Counted from the stretch's first letter, positions 8,829 to 17,595 are shown. The stretch: DNA of 58,925 nt from Spirochaetales bacterium (GCA_016934415.1 JAFGSW010000019.1:1-58925); one strand, 5' to 3'. The notes: a model not told the origin generated them from the sequence alone. Numbers and translations are program-made.

Positions 8829-9338
8829 ATGAGAGAATCATCCATATCACGACGCAGGTCAAAAATCCACGGCAGCGGAGTGTTCGCAGTCAGGAACATC
8901 GGGGCGGGAGTCAGGATCGTCGAATACAAGGGCGAACGGGTCCCGGCGCGGCGCTACCACGACGACGGGGAGGACTACGTCAACCTGTTCCGCGTGGGCC
9001 GGGGATACGTCATCGATCCCGCGCGCCGGGGGAACATCGCCCGGTTCATCAACCACTCCTGCGCGCCCAACTGCGAATCGGTCGACGACGACGGCAGAAT
9101 TTTCATCGAATCGATCCGGAAGATCCGAAAGGGCGAGGAGATCACCTACGATTATCACCTGGACCTGGGGGCCTCGCCGACGCGTTCCGACAAGAGGCGC
9201 TACGCCTGCCGCTGCGGGAGCGAAAACTGCCGCGGGACCTTGTACGACGCGAAAAAGCCCCGGAAGAAAAAGCGCGCGGTGACGGTAATTGAAAAGGACG
9301 AGGGAAAAGGATCGCGCGCGCGGCGGCGATCGGCTTGA
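8829..9338 (+). CDS. SET-domain protein (lysine methyltransferase-like) with post-SET motif and basic tail
   Basis: The 169-residue protein is essentially one SET domain. It has the N-flank SKIHGSGVFAVRNIGAGVRI, the S-adenosylmethionine and lysine-channel motif RFINHSCAPNCES, GEEITYDYH with the catalytic Tyr, and a post-SET zinc motif CRCGSENCRGTLY at about residues 122-134. The last 30 residues are rich in Lys and Arg. Members of this family methylate protein lysines. Bacterial versions are scattered and their targets are largely unknown, though ribosomal or nucleoid proteins would fit the basic tail (inference). No ribosome binding site of note is present. It is divergent from the ArsA-like gene. 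Confidence 0.88.
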   Translation: MRESSISRRRSKIHGSGVFAVRNIGAGVRIVEYKGERVPARRYHDDGEDYVNLFRVGRGYVIDPARRGNIARFINHSCAPNCESVDDDGRIFIESIRKIRKGEEITYDYHLDLGASPTRSDKRRYACRCGSENCRGTLYDAKKPRKKKRAVTVIEKDEGKGSRARRRSA

Positions 9339-9514
9339 ACGAGTAATCCGATTTGAAGACGCGTGCGATCTTGAAGGCGAGCTCGAGCGAGTATGTGCCG
9401 GTTTCTATGTTTGCACCGAGTATTCCGAGACGAGCTCAACCGGTCGGAACTTCACCAGGCCGATCGACTCGATCGTCGCTTCCATCGGTTTAAAATCGTC
9501 CCTGATCGATTCTT

Positions 9515-10279
9515 TCATATTGCTTTTCTGTTGAGAAGGTATCGCACCTCGCCCTCCTTGGTGAGGGGGATGACCGTGTCGCGGTAGAAGCGGACCACCG
9601 CCTCGGGATCGACGAGGGAGCGCACCCGGCGGTTGGCGGTCGCCTGGGCCGCCGCCACCTTCTCCTTCACCCGGGCGATGATGCGTTCCTCGACCTCTTT
9701 GCGGGTCAGCTTGGCGATGATCGCCTCGCGTTCGTTCGCCTTCGCGAGCGCGCCGTAGCCGGCCGGGTCCTCCCGGTACTTGCTCTCGGCCACGAAGAGC
9801 GATCCGTAGTGCACGCGCCGCGCGATGGCCTGGAGGGCGAAGACGTCGTGCTCGATGGCCGAGCCGTACTGGCCGTCGTCGCCCGGCGGCGTAAAGGCGG
9901 GGAGAAACTCGATGTAGCTGCGCCTGATCTCGGCCGTGAGGTTGACGGCGTCGAAGTCGGAAAGAGCGAGCGGGTAGACCGGAAGGTTTACCGGGCGCCG
10001 CGGCGCGGGCAGGTCGGCGTTGAACGGCCGCTCCTCGGGCACGCAGAACCGGCCGAACTCCGCGTCCATGCGTTCGCTGTAGAGGAGGCGGACGTCAAGC
10101 AGGCTTTCGCGCTCGAACCCGGCGAAGCCGCTCTTGCCCGGTTCGTAGACAGCGGCATTAAGCCGGTACTGCGCCCGCTCGATGAGGTGGTGGATGATGG
10201 TCTCCTCCAGGCCCTCGAGCCGTAGCGCGATGGCCTCGAGGTCGATGCCGAACACCGGCAGGTCGTGCGCTTCGGACAT
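9515..10279 (-). CDS. Chorismate mutase, AroQ beta (eukaryote/yeast-like) type
   Basis: The 254-residue all-helical protein resembles the fused-helix eukaryotic chorismate mutases rather than the 90-residue bacterial AroQ. Features include the N-terminal LEAIALRLEGLEETIIHHLIERAQY helix (cited in pieces), the RRSYIEFLPAFTPPGDDGQYGSA loop and the long helix DVFALQAIARRVHYGSLFVAESK. The C-terminal LTRKEVEERIIARVKEKV aligns with the yeast LTR-xVEE motif. The reaction is chorismate to prephenate, the first committed step to Phe and Tyr. The yeast-type allosteric region is partly retained, but I cannot judge regulation. It lies downstream of proB with a 292-bp gap, so it is probably transcribed separately. 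Confidence 0.85.
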   Translation of the reverse strand: MSEAHDLPVFGIDLEAIALRLEGLEETIIHHLIERAQYRLNAAVYEPGKSGFAGFERESLLDVRLLYSERMDAEFGRFCVPEERPFNADLPAPRRPVNLPVYPLALSDFDAVNLTAEIRRSYIEFLPAFTPPGDDGQYGSAIEHDVFALQAIARRVHYGSLFVAESKYREDPAGYGALAKANEREAIIAKLTRKEVEERIIARVKEKVAAAQATANRRVRSLVDPEAVVRFYRDTVIPLTKEGEVRYLLNRKAI

Positions 10280-10516
10280 TGGTTACCCCCGCTCCGCCCG
10301 AGAAAAACTACGGATGCACGCAGATTAGCGCGGATGAGGGAAAATGGGAAGGGGAAAGGATGGCGGGTTGTCGATGCCGAAGGTTTCATGCCGCGGGCGC
10401 GAAAGAAGTCCGTAACGCCGCCTCGATGCCTCATTTGACCGAACAATCTCCGGAGACCGGAAGGCGTTCGATCCATTGAAGGGAAATCGGTTCCATGATC
10501 GCCTCTGAACAAGACG

Positions 10517-10538
10517 CTGCAACAATCTTGGGGGCACT
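10517..10538. repeat. 22-bp dispersed repeat, copy 1
   Basis: A 22-base sequence starting CTGCAACAATC and ending GGGGCACT recurs exactly at 20592-20613, and both copies are followed within a few bases by AAGGCG. A shortened relative (CAATCTTGGGGCGCT) lies at about 45588. The role is unknown. Confidence 0.8.
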
Positions 10539-10571
10539 AAATAAGGCGAAAAGGATGATTTTACATTCCCC

Positions 10572-11669
10572 TCACTCCGAAAACACGATGTTCTCCGGAA
10601 CGGCAACCACGTCCTTTTTCCCTGTGCCCAGGATCGATTCGATCTCCGTGGAATGCTTGCCCGCGATGAGTCTGAGCTCGGCCGAGCCGAACTCCGTGAC
10701 GGCCTTGGCCCGGTCGTTGATCGAGACCACGTCGCCCGCGTCGAACTCGCCCTCCACGGCCGTGACGCCCTTGGGGAGAAGGCTCTTGCGGCCGGCGAGC
10801 GCCTTGAGCGCCCCCTCGTCCACCCGGATCACGCCGCGGGGCAGCGAATTGGAGATCCAGCGCGCGCGTTGGGAGAGCCGCTGTTTCGGCAGGAAGACCG
10901 TGCCGACGGTTTTTCCGGCCAGGATGTCGGGGATGACGTTGGGAAGACCGCCTTTCGCGATGACCAAGCGGCATCCGGCGCGGGCCGCTATCTTGGCCGC
11001 CTCGATCTTGGTCTTCATGCCCCCGGTCGAGTGCTCGCTCCCGCGGTCCCCGGCCATCGCCTCGATTTCTTTGGTGATCTCGTAGACCACCGGGACCGGC
11101 CGGGCGTCCTTGTGCTCGCGTGGGTTCTTGTCGTAGAGGCCGTCGAAGTCGGAGAGCATGATGAGGAGCCCGGCATCGATCTTGCTCGCCACGAAGGCGG
11201 AAAGCCGGTCATTGTCGCCGAAGGCCGTGCCGATCTCGTCGGTGGCCACCGAGTCGTTCTCGTTCACGACCGGCACCGCGCCGAGAAGGAAGAGCGTCTC
11301 GAACGCGCTCCGCAGGTTGAGGTAACTGGTGCGGCGGTTCAGGACGTCGGCGGTGAGCAGCACCTGCGCCACGGCGATCCCGTGCTCCTGAAAGGCGCGC
11401 CGGTACTCCTCCATGAGGAGCGGCATGCCGACCGCGGCGCAGGCCTGGCGCATTTTGATGCCGGTGACCCGTTCCTTGATGCCGAGTGCGCCCGCGCCCA
11501 TGCCGATGGCGCCCGAGGTGACGATGACCGCCTCGCGGCCCTCGTCGCGGAGGCGCTTGACGTCCGCGGCCAATCCCGTAAAGAACGCGGTGTTGATCCC
11601 GCCGTCCGAGCTTAAGGTGTCCGTCCCGATTTTAATGACGACGCGTTTGACATTGGTGAAATCGCGCAT
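10572..11669 (-). CDS. proB: Glutamate 5-kinase
   Basis: The 365-residue protein phosphorylates glutamate to gamma-glutamyl phosphate, the first step of proline synthesis. It has the amino-acid-kinase domain with KRVVIKIGTDTLSSDGG near the N-terminus, VTSGAIGMGAGALGI, VVNENDSVATDE and FGDNDRLSAFVASKIDA. A C-terminal PUA domain spans about residues 275-360 (SLPRGVIRVDEGALKALAGR to TEFGSAELRLIAGKHS). Length and order are standard for the long ProB. It follows proA on the same strand with a 128-bp gap, which reverses the common proB-proA order. The two products act consecutively and are likely co-regulated. Confidence 0.97.
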   Translation of the reverse strand: MRDFTNVKRVVIKIGTDTLSSDGGINTAFFTGLAADVKRLRDEGREAVIVTSGAIGMGAGALGIKERVTGIKMRQACAAVGMPLLMEEYRRAFQEHGIAVAQVLLTADVLNRRTSYLNLRSAFETLFLLGAVPVVNENDSVATDEIGTAFGDNDRLSAFVASKIDAGLLIMLSDFDGLYDKNPREHKDARPVPVVYEITKEIEAMAGDRGSEHSTGGMKTKIEAAKIAARAGCRLVIAKGGLPNVIPDILAGKTVGTVFLPKQRLSQRARWISNSLPRGVIRVDEGALKALAGRKSLLPKGVTAVEGEFDAGDVVSINDRAKAVTEFGSAELRLIAGKHSTEIESILGTGKKDVVAVPENIVFSE

Positions 11670-11797
11670 GATATGCAGACTCCTCGGAATCGATTATACA
11701 CGCCTGAGAGGATCTGGAGAAGGCGAGGAGCCGCGGTCTTCCCGCCGGGGCGGCGCACGCCGGGTGTATCGGGATTCGGTTGACGGGCGACCCCGCG

Positions 11798-13111
11798 TCA
11801 CTGCGCCGGATATGGTTTGTCGAGTTTTTTGTGCGTGAATTTGCGCGCGCCCGCGCCCTTGTAATCGGCGATCGCCTGGCCCGAGCCCAACAGCTTCCAC
11901 TTGTAGATGAGAAGCCCCTCCATGCCGACCGGGCCGCGGGCGTGGATCTTGTTGGTGCTGATCCCCACCTCGGCTCCCAGGCCGAAGACGAAGCCGTCGG
12001 AAAAGCGCGTGCTTGTGTTCCAGAACACGTCGGCCGAGTCCACGTAAGTGAGGAAGTATTCGGCCCGTTTCCGGTCAGCGGTGACGATGGCGTCCGTGTG
12101 ATGCGAGCCGTAGGCGTTGATGTGCGAGACCGCCTCCTCGTCGGACTCCACCACCTTGACCGCGAGGATGAGGTCGAGGTACTCGGCGCGCCAGTCGGCT
12201 TCGGCCGCCCGGGCGCAGTCGATGATTTGTCCGGTTTTTTCGCAGCCGCGAAGCTCGACGCCCTTTTCGTTCATCGCCTTTTTGAGTTCGGGCAGGAAGG
12301 CCTGAGCGGCGGCCGAATGCACGAGCAGGGTTTCCATGGCGTTGCAGACCGCCACGTACTGGCACTTGGAGTCAACCGCCAGGCGCACGGCCATGGCGGT
12401 ATCGGCGTCCCCGGCCGCGTAGAGGTGGCAGACGCCCTCGGCGTGCCCGAGGACCGGGATCGATGTGTGGTCCATGATATAGCGCACGAACTCGTTTGAG
12501 CCGCGGGGGATGATCAGGTCGACCAGACCGTCGAGCTCGAGCATGGCCGCCACGTCCTCGCGGCTTTCGAGGAGCTGGAGCCAGCCCTCGGGGAACCCGC
12601 TCGCGAGCGAAGTGTCGTAGATGAGGCGGGCCAATATCTCATTCGTCTCCTTCGCCTCGCGGCCGCCCTTGAGGAGCACGGCATTGCCCGACTTCAGGGC
12701 CAGGCTCCCGATCTGGATGAGCGCGTCCGGCCGCGATTCGAAGATGATGCCGAGGACGCCGATGGGGCAGGCCACCTTATAGAGCTCGAGCCCGGAATCG
12801 AGCTCGACGGCGGAAAGGGTGCGGCCCACCGGGTCGGGGAGGCTTGTGAGGCTCCGCAAGCCCTCGGTCGTCTCGGCAAGCTTGGCCTCGTTGAACACGA
12901 GCCTCTTGGCCAGCGGTAAAGCGAGGTTTTCTTTTTGCGCGCGCTCGAGATCCGCCTGATTGGCCGCGAAGATTTGGGTTTTGTTCTTCTCAAGGGCCTC
13001 CCGGATCGCCTCCAGCGCGCGGTCCTTGGTCCGTGAGTCGAGACCCTGCATGATAAGCGCCGCCCGCTTGGCCTTTTCGGCCGCGGTCCGGACGCTTGAG
13101 TTCCCGGACAT
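11798..13111 (-). CDS. proA: Gamma-glutamyl phosphate reductase
   Basis: This protein makes glutamate-5-semialdehyde from gamma-glutamyl phosphate with NADPH, the second step of proline synthesis. The chosen ATG (MSGNSSVRTAAEKAKRAAL) has AGGAGA seven bases upstream. A longer frame to 13141 has no such site. The 437 residues cover the aldehyde-dehydrogenase fold: LYKVACPIGVLGIIFESRPD and LKSGNAVLLKGGREA at the cofactor site, the catalytic Cys in KCQYVAVCNAMETLLVH, and the C-terminal FGLGAEVGISTNKIHARGPVG signature. It lies upstream of proB in the same direction. Confidence 0.97.
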   Translation of the reverse strand: MSGNSSVRTAAEKAKRAALIMQGLDSRTKDRALEAIREALEKNKTQIFAANQADLERAQKENLALPLAKRLVFNEAKLAETTEGLRSLTSLPDPVGRTLSAVELDSGLELYKVACPIGVLGIIFESRPDALIQIGSLALKSGNAVLLKGGREAKETNEILARLIYDTSLASGFPEGWLQLLESREDVAAMLELDGLVDLIIPRGSNEFVRYIMDHTSIPVLGHAEGVCHLYAAGDADTAMAVRLAVDSKCQYVAVCNAMETLLVHSAAAQAFLPELKKAMNEKGVELRGCEKTGQIIDCARAAEADWRAEYLDLILAVKVVESDEEAVSHINAYGSHHTDAIVTADRKRAEYFLTYVDSADVFWNTSTRFSDGFVFGLGAEVGISTNKIHARGPVGMEGLLIYKWKLLGSGQAIADYKGAGARKFTHKKLDKPYPAQ

Positions 13112-13416
13112 GATGTTCTCCTGGAATATATAGTAACACAACGCCCACCCGCTGGCAAATGTGAAGGGCTGTGAATCAAGAAATGAGGATGTTATGGAAA
13201 AGTCACCCTGAGCTTGTCGAGGGGTGACAGCCGATGGGAGTATAAACAGCCGTTCATGGTCCGGCAGGCCTGTCCTGAGTCTGCCGAGGGGTTCACCATG
13301 ACTTTACCCGCTGGCTTCGGTTATCGGATTACCTTATATTACTATAGAAACAAATCCGCTTCGTTTTCGGAACGGACACATTGGAATCCACCAAAAGGAG
13401 AAGCGAAACCAACGCG

Positions 13417-14373
13417 ATGAGTAAAGCCCGCGAACCGTATTATTCCTACAAGCGATATCTCTCGGAGCGATACGGCACGACCGTCTACCGGGTGTCGGTG
13501 GACGCCGGATTCTCCTGTCCGCATCGGGGCGCCGACAGGAGCGGTCCGGGCTGTATTTTCTGCGGGCCGGAAGGTGCGCGGGCTCCGTACCTCGGTGATT
13601 CGAGCGCGGGAGACGAGTCCGGCCGATTGGAAGCGCAGATCCGGGGGGCGCTTGAGTTTCTCAAGAAACGGTACGGGGCGCGGGAGTTCATTCTCTATTT
13701 CCAGGCCTATTCCAACACCAACGCGCCGGCGGCCCGGCTCAAGGAGCTCTACGATCGGGGTCTGTCCCAGGCCGATTTCCGCGAGCTTGTGGTCTCCACC
13801 CGGCCCGACTGCGTGGACCGGGAGAAGGCCGATCTGCTCGCCTCGTATAAAAACGGGCGGCGCGACGTCTGGATCGAGCTCGGCCTGCAGTCGTTCCACG
13901 ACCGGACCCTCGAGCGGATCAACCGAGGGCACACGGCCGCCGATTTCCGAGACGCGTTCGCCCTCTGCCGCGAGCGGGGCCTGAAGATCTGCGTCCATCT
14001 CGTTTTCGGCCTGCCGGGCGAGGGCCGGCCCGAGATCGAGGCGACGGTGCGCGAGCTCGCGGCGCTGGGTCCGGACGGCGTGAAAATCCATAACCTGCAC
14101 GTCATCGCCGGCACTCCCCTGGCGGAGGAATACGCGCGCGGGCTCGTCAAAGTGCCCGGGGCGGCCGAGCATCTGGAACGGGTCATCGGCGCGCTCGAGC
14201 TCCTGGGTCCCAAGACCGTGATCATGCGCCTTGTCTGCGATACGCCCCCGGCCCGACTCGTCGCGCCCCGGGACTTCCCGGACAAACAACGGTTCCTGGC
14301 CCTTCTCCGGGCGGAAATGGCGCGGCGGGGGAGCTGCCAGGGGAAGTCTCACCCGGGTGGAATCTACCCTTAA
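13417..14373 (+). CDS. TIGR01212-family radical SAM protein (YhcC-like)
   Basis: The 318-residue protein has the characteristic N-terminus YYSYKRYLSERYGTTVYRVS followed by CPHRGADRSGPGCIFC. This is the extended-spacing Cys cluster (CxxxxxxxxxCxxC) that binds the radical SAM [4Fe-4S] centre in this family. Later motifs include YFQAYSNTNAPA, VDREKADLLASY, DVWIELGLQSFHDRTLERINRGH and HLVFGLPGE. These are typical of TIGR01212, whose substrate is unknown; E. coli YhcC is the namesake. The Met at 13417 is chosen because family members start there. An AAAAGGAG lies 16 bases upstream, rather far, so the longer start at 13381 remains possible. Confidence 0.9.
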   Translation: MSKAREPYYSYKRYLSERYGTTVYRVSVDAGFSCPHRGADRSGPGCIFCGPEGARAPYLGDSSAGDESGRLEAQIRGALEFLKKRYGAREFILYFQAYSNTNAPAARLKELYDRGLSQADFRELVVSTRPDCVDREKADLLASYKNGRRDVWIELGLQSFHDRTLERINRGHTAADFRDAFALCRERGLKICVHLVFGLPGEGRPEIEATVRELAALGPDGVKIHNLHVIAGTPLAEEYARGLVKVPGAAEHLERVIGALELLGPKTVIMRLVCDTPPARLVAPRDFPDKQRFLALLRAEMARRGSCQGKSHPGGIYP

Positions 14374-14383
14374 CCGGACTTGT

Positions 14384-14541
14384 AAAAAACCACGAAGGAC
14401 ACGAAGAGCACGAAGGTGGAAAAGAAGAGGAAAAATGAAAATGGCAGGGGAAAGGCAGGCAAGAACGTCTTTTTCGTTTTTTGCCTTTCTTCTCTTCCTC
14501 CCTCCTTCGTGTACTTTGTGTTCTTCGTGGTGAATTCTTCA
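14384..14541. repeat. Long imperfect inverted repeat of ACGAAG-type (MITE-like, non-coding)
   Basis: The left arm, starting CCACGAAGGACACGAAGAG, is matched by a right arm ending CTTTGTGTTCTTCGTGG. The arms are about 45 bp and the intervening 60-70 bases are purine/pyrimidine biased. Related purine-rich units (ACGGATAACACGGAT or its complement) occur at about 7430, 10305, 27800, 32380, 33340 and 55370 in this window. No transposase is visible. Confidence 0.7.
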
Positions 14542-14563
14542 GTGTTTTCATAGTGAGCCAGCC

Positions 14564-14593
14564 TTGACGGCGGAGGACCTTTTCATTACGATT
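14564..14593 (+). promoter_or_regulatory. Candidate sigma-70 promoter for the 14622/pyrB operon
   Basis: TTGACG, an 18-base spacer and TACGAT place transcription start near 14600. That is 22 bases before the first ATG, which has a GGGGAAGAG ribosome binding site. Confidence 0.55.
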
Positions 14594-14621
14594 TAACGGT
14601 AGATCGAACGGCGGGGAAGAG

Positions 14622-15134
14622 ATGACGGTAAAGAACGGGAAAATATACGAAATCATCGACAAGATGAAGGAACATTTCAAAAACAACATCTACAACCGCT
14701 ATATCCGCCGGGCCCTTCTCAGCATGGACCTCTCCCAGACCTCCTGGGAGCTCCTCGACAGCATCGCGGAGAAGTCCGATTTCTACAAGGTGCAGGGCTA
14801 CCAGTTCGACGAGCTCTACGACCGGATCATCGCCGCCTCGCAGTTCATTTTCCACGCCCGCAAGGAAGTGATGCCCAACCTGCGCGTCCTCCTCGCCGGC
14901 GGGGTGAACGCCATGTTCGCCCGCAGCACGGGCGAGGCCAACTCGGACAAGGTGCTCGGCGAAATGGCCGCCAAGAACTTCCCCGTCAACCTGAAGATCT
15001 TCGCCGACCTGGTGAACGAGCTCTACCTCACCACCGTCGCGATCGACAAAGAGACGCACAAGACGCAGAAACCCACCTACGAGAAGATTCCCGAGCTTAA
15101 AAACATCGGCCGCTACCTGGTCGAGGGGGAATAG
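14622..15134 (+). CDS. Conserved alpha-helical hypothetical protein, co-transcribed with pyrB
   Basis: The 170-residue cytoplasmic protein has no signal peptide or membrane helix. It looks all-helical (IYEIIDKMKEHFKNNIYNRYI, SWELLDSIAEKSDFYKVQGY, VNLKIFADLVNELYLTTVAI) and has a glycine-rich turn LLAGGVNAMFARS near residue 90. I do not recognise a characterised family. Its stop codon abuts the GTG start of pyrB with no gap, so translation is probably coupled. The pairing suggests a housekeeping role, but the function is unknown. Confidence 0.8.
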   Translation: MTVKNGKIYEIIDKMKEHFKNNIYNRYIRRALLSMDLSQTSWELLDSIAEKSDFYKVQGYQFDELYDRIIAASQFIFHARKEVMPNLRVLLAGGVNAMFARSTGEANSDKVLGEMAAKNFPVNLKIFADLVNELYLTTVAIDKETHKTQKPTYEKIPELKNIGRYLVEGE

Positions 15135-16079
15135 GTGGGCGGCTCCTTCCGGGGGCGTTTCCCGCTTGCGGGGAGGGATCTTCTCTCCACGCGCGACTTA
15201 TCGCGCGAGGAGATACTTCTCATTCTCGACACGGCCCGTTCCATGGAACGACTCGCGCGGTCCCGCGGCGTGGCGGGCGTGCTCTCCCGGAAAGTGGTCG
15301 CCGTTCTCTTCCTCGAGCCCTCCACCCGCACCCGCCTGTCCTTCGAGGCGGCGGCCCAGCGCTTGGGCGCGCGCGTGGTGACCGTGGCCGAGGCCTCCTC
15401 GTCTTCTGCGGCCAAGGGCGAAACGCTGGTCGACACGGCGCGCATGCTCGCCGGGTACGCGGACTGCATCGTCATGCGGCAGGGGGAGACGGGCGGCGCC
15501 AGGCGCGCGGCGGACGCCGTGGACGTGCCCGTGGTCAACGCGGGGGACGGCGCCGGTGAGCACCCGACCCAGGCCCTCCTCGACCTGTACACGATCCGCC
15601 GCGAGCTCGGCGGCCTGGACGGGCTTTCCGTGGCCATGGTGGGCGACCTCAAGTACGGCCGCACCGTTCATTCCCTCGCCTACGTCCTGCTCCCCTTCCG
15701 GCCCTCCTTCGTCTTCTGCTCGCCCGGCGAGCTCCGCTTCCCGCCCGAGCTCGTGTCCGACCTGCAATCCCGGGGCGCGCCGGTCGCCGAGACCGACTCG
15801 CTCGCCCTGGCGCTCAAGGCCGACGTCGTCTACATGACGCGCCTCCAGCGCGAACGCTTCGCCGACCCGGCCGCCGGCGAGCGGCTCAAGGGCGCGTACG
15901 TTCTTACGCGCGCCCTCGTCGAGGCGCACCATCCCGAGGCGCTCATTCTCCACCCGCTCCCGCGCGTGGACGAGATCGCCGTCGACGTCGACGATCTTCC
16001 CACCGCCGCTTACTTCCGTCAGGCGCAAAACGGCATGTACGTGAGAATGGCGATATTGAAACTCATCCTGGGCCGGTAG
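15135..16079 (+). CDS. pyrB: Aspartate carbamoyltransferase catalytic subunit
   Basis: The enzyme joins carbamoyl phosphate and aspartate in pyrimidine synthesis. The 314-residue protein shows the carbamoyl-phosphate site FLEPSTRTRLSFE (about residue 58), the GAGEHPTQALLDL motif (about residue 140), DLKYGRTVHSLAY and the C-terminal HPLPRVDEIAVDVD. Residues EASSSSAAKGETLVDTARML carry the flexible 80s-loop Ser and Lys. The GTG start immediately follows the TAG of the upstream gene. No pyrI or pyrC is adjacent. Confidence 0.97.
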   Translation: MGGSFRGRFPLAGRDLLSTRDLSREEILLILDTARSMERLARSRGVAGVLSRKVVAVLFLEPSTRTRLSFEAAAQRLGARVVTVAEASSSSAAKGETLVDTARMLAGYADCIVMRQGETGGARRAADAVDVPVVNAGDGAGEHPTQALLDLYTIRRELGGLDGLSVAMVGDLKYGRTVHSLAYVLLPFRPSFVFCSPGELRFPPELVSDLQSRGAPVAETDSLALALKADVVYMTRLQRERFADPAAGERLKGAYVLTRALVEAHHPEALILHPLPRVDEIAVDVDDLPTAAYFRQAQNGMYVRMAILKLILGR

Positions 16080-16111
16080 AGTCACGCGCTCGCTTTGAGC
16101 CGCCTATATTG

Positions 16112-16139
16112 GTAGAGACGCACGGCCGTGCGTCTCTAC
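16112..16139. repeat. 28-bp perfect palindrome, copy 1
   Basis: The half-site GTAGAGACGCACGG is followed by its exact reverse complement with no spacer. The identical 28-mer occurs at 58841-58868. It lies 33 bases after the pyrB stop and could also work as a hairpin for RNA from either strand, although no T run follows. Confidence 0.95.
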
Positions 16140-16163
16140 AATCTAAATCCATGTAATCTTCGT

Positions 16164-16610
16164 CTATCTGCTTTTATTTACATCCGAATCCGGGAATTGA
16201 AGCGGCTTTTTCCCGCGCTTGGCCCGCAAGCCGTTGACGGCGTTGCGCACCACCGGCAGGGAGAGGATTTTTATCTCCAGCCGGCGCTTGAACGGCAGGT
16301 CGATGAGCGCGACGCCGGCCAGGATGGTGAGCCAGCCGGGTCCGGGCAGGATGAGGAGAAGGATGCCGAGAAGCAGCAGCACTATCCCGAGGACGTTTCT
16401 GGCAACGAGGGAGAAGACGCGCAGGGCGAAAAGCCTCCGGTTCCCGGCGGGCTTCTCCCTGGTGAAATAGTCCTCGGGCAGCGCGACCACCGCGACCGGC
16501 ACGAGCACCAGGGTGCAGGCGAAAAGCGCGGCCGACACGAGGCCGACGACCAGAAAAAAATCCTCATGGGCGGCGAAGAAATTTTTTATCGCCTCAAAGG
16601 CTTCGTTCAC
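16164..16610 (-). CDS. PGPGW-motif transmembrane protein
   Basis: The product has hydrophobic helices at about residues 12-40 (FFLVVGLVSAALFACTLVLV) and 70-105. The second pair contains LLILPGPGWLTILAGVALI, the signature of the PGPGW family (PF09656), whose function is unknown. The chosen GTG start lies about 11 bases behind a GGAGGAGG. The frame stays open upstream to 16727, but those extra 39 residues are not helix- or domain-like. The C-terminus is basic (LRAKRGKKPL) and probably cytoplasmic. It is divergent from the gene at 16788. Confidence 0.75.
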   Translation of the reverse strand: MNEAFEAIKNFFAAHEDFFLVVGLVSAALFACTLVLVPVAVVALPEDYFTREKPAGNRRLFALRVFSLVARNVLGIVLLLLGILLLILPGPGWLTILAGVALIDLPFKRRLEIKILSLPVVRNAVNGLRAKRGKKPLQFPDSDVNKSR

Positions 16611-16721
16611 GGGTGGAATCGCCTCCTCCGCTGTTTTCAACGGGATCACTGTGCACGAATCGACCCGTCCTGTAAAGTCCCTCGGCGTTCGTCCGCCCCG
16701 GATGGGTGGAAAATAATATGA

Positions 16722-16749
16722 TTGCAATTTTCCGCAGGTTTGTTATGAT
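16722..16749 (+). promoter_or_regulatory. Candidate sigma-70 promoter for the gene at 16788
   Basis: TTGCAA, a 16-base spacer and TATGAT place a transcript start at about 16756. This leaves a short leader of about 32 bases before the ATG at 16788. Confidence 0.5.
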
Positions 16750-16787
16750 TTGATGAGGGAAGACCTTTCCCGCGGACGCGATTGCAT

Positions 16788-17594
16788 ATGATAGATTACC
16801 TGGACCTGATTGCCGACATTCTCATCAAATATTACCCGCCCATCGGGAATATCCAGCACAAGTACATCACCAAGGTGACGGCCATCGGCCTCCTCAAGTC
16901 CGCCAACATCACCCGCCACGAATATTTCATGCCGTACTACGAGCGCCTGAAGAGCTACAAGGGCCTGGTCCAGAACCTGATGGAAAACTTCAAGCTGACC
17001 AACATCGTGGCCCTGAAGATCTTCACGGAAATCATCTGCGCCGTGCTCGAGGACGAAAAAGTGGGCCCGGCCGACCGCCACCAGACCCCCGCGTTCCTGA
17101 ACCTGGCGCTTCTCCTCAATCCCAAGCTCGGCGAGCGGGACTCGGCCGGGCTGCTCGCCCAGAGCCGGCTCCTCTACGATTCCCTCACCGACTATGAGCG
17201 ATGCGAGCGGGCGGCGGCCGCTCTCATAGACCAGCACCTCCAGGAGCAGGGACGGTACGACGATCTCGCCCAGCGGATCGTCAAAAAATGTCTGACCGAG
17301 GTGACGCAGGAGACTGTCCTGAAGAACCTTGAAACCGCGGTCTACATTTTTTTCGTCTATGCCTATTTCGACGCCAGGATGCGGCAGCTCCGCTTCGAAA
17401 TTTGCTATAAGCATAACAAGAACATCGAGCAGATCGAGCCTTTCTACAATCTGAAAATGCTCTCACGCGCCATCATCAGCCTCGTGTCCTCCGAGCGGAC
17501 AATCGTCAACTTCTTCGGCGAGCGCATCCAGAACTTCGACGAGATTCGCTCCTTTTTCTCCAAGACTCCGAACATCACCGTCATGTTCTTCTAG
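16788..17594 (+). CDS. Conserved hypothetical alpha-helical protein
   Basis: The 268-residue protein starts at ATG (MIDYLDLIADILIKYYPP). An in-frame TTG two codons earlier is less likely. It is predicted to be helical throughout, with many Tyr and Leu (YYERLKSYKGLVQNLMENF, LNLALLLNPKLGERDSAGLL, AVYIFFVYAYFDARMRQLRF). No catalytic motif, signal peptide or membrane helix is clear, and I do not recognise the family. It has its own promoter and a strong terminator, so it is a single-gene unit. The length and order suggest a real conserved gene rather than a chance frame. Confidence 0.8.
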   Translation: MIDYLDLIADILIKYYPPIGNIQHKYITKVTAIGLLKSANITRHEYFMPYYERLKSYKGLVQNLMENFKLTNIVALKIFTEIICAVLEDEKVGPADRHQTPAFLNLALLLNPKLGERDSAGLLAQSRLLYDSLTDYERCERAAAALIDQHLQEQGRYDDLAQRIVKKCLTEVTQETVLKNLETAVYIFFVYAYFDARMRQLRFEICYKHNKNIEQIEPFYNLKMLSRAIISLVSSERTIVNFFGERIQNFDEIRSFFSKTPNITVMFF

Positions 17595-17595
17595 C

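Noticed and set aside
6003-9292. Two long plus frames opposite the GH8 and ArsA-like genes
   Set aside because: Compositionally biased and without domains; the minus-strand genes are well supported.
13203-13300. Possible regulatory site of the radical SAM gene (CCCTGAGCTTGTCGAGGGG)
   Set aside because: This is a very common intergenic repeat type in bacteria (similar units at about 23823 and 44245), not gene-specific.
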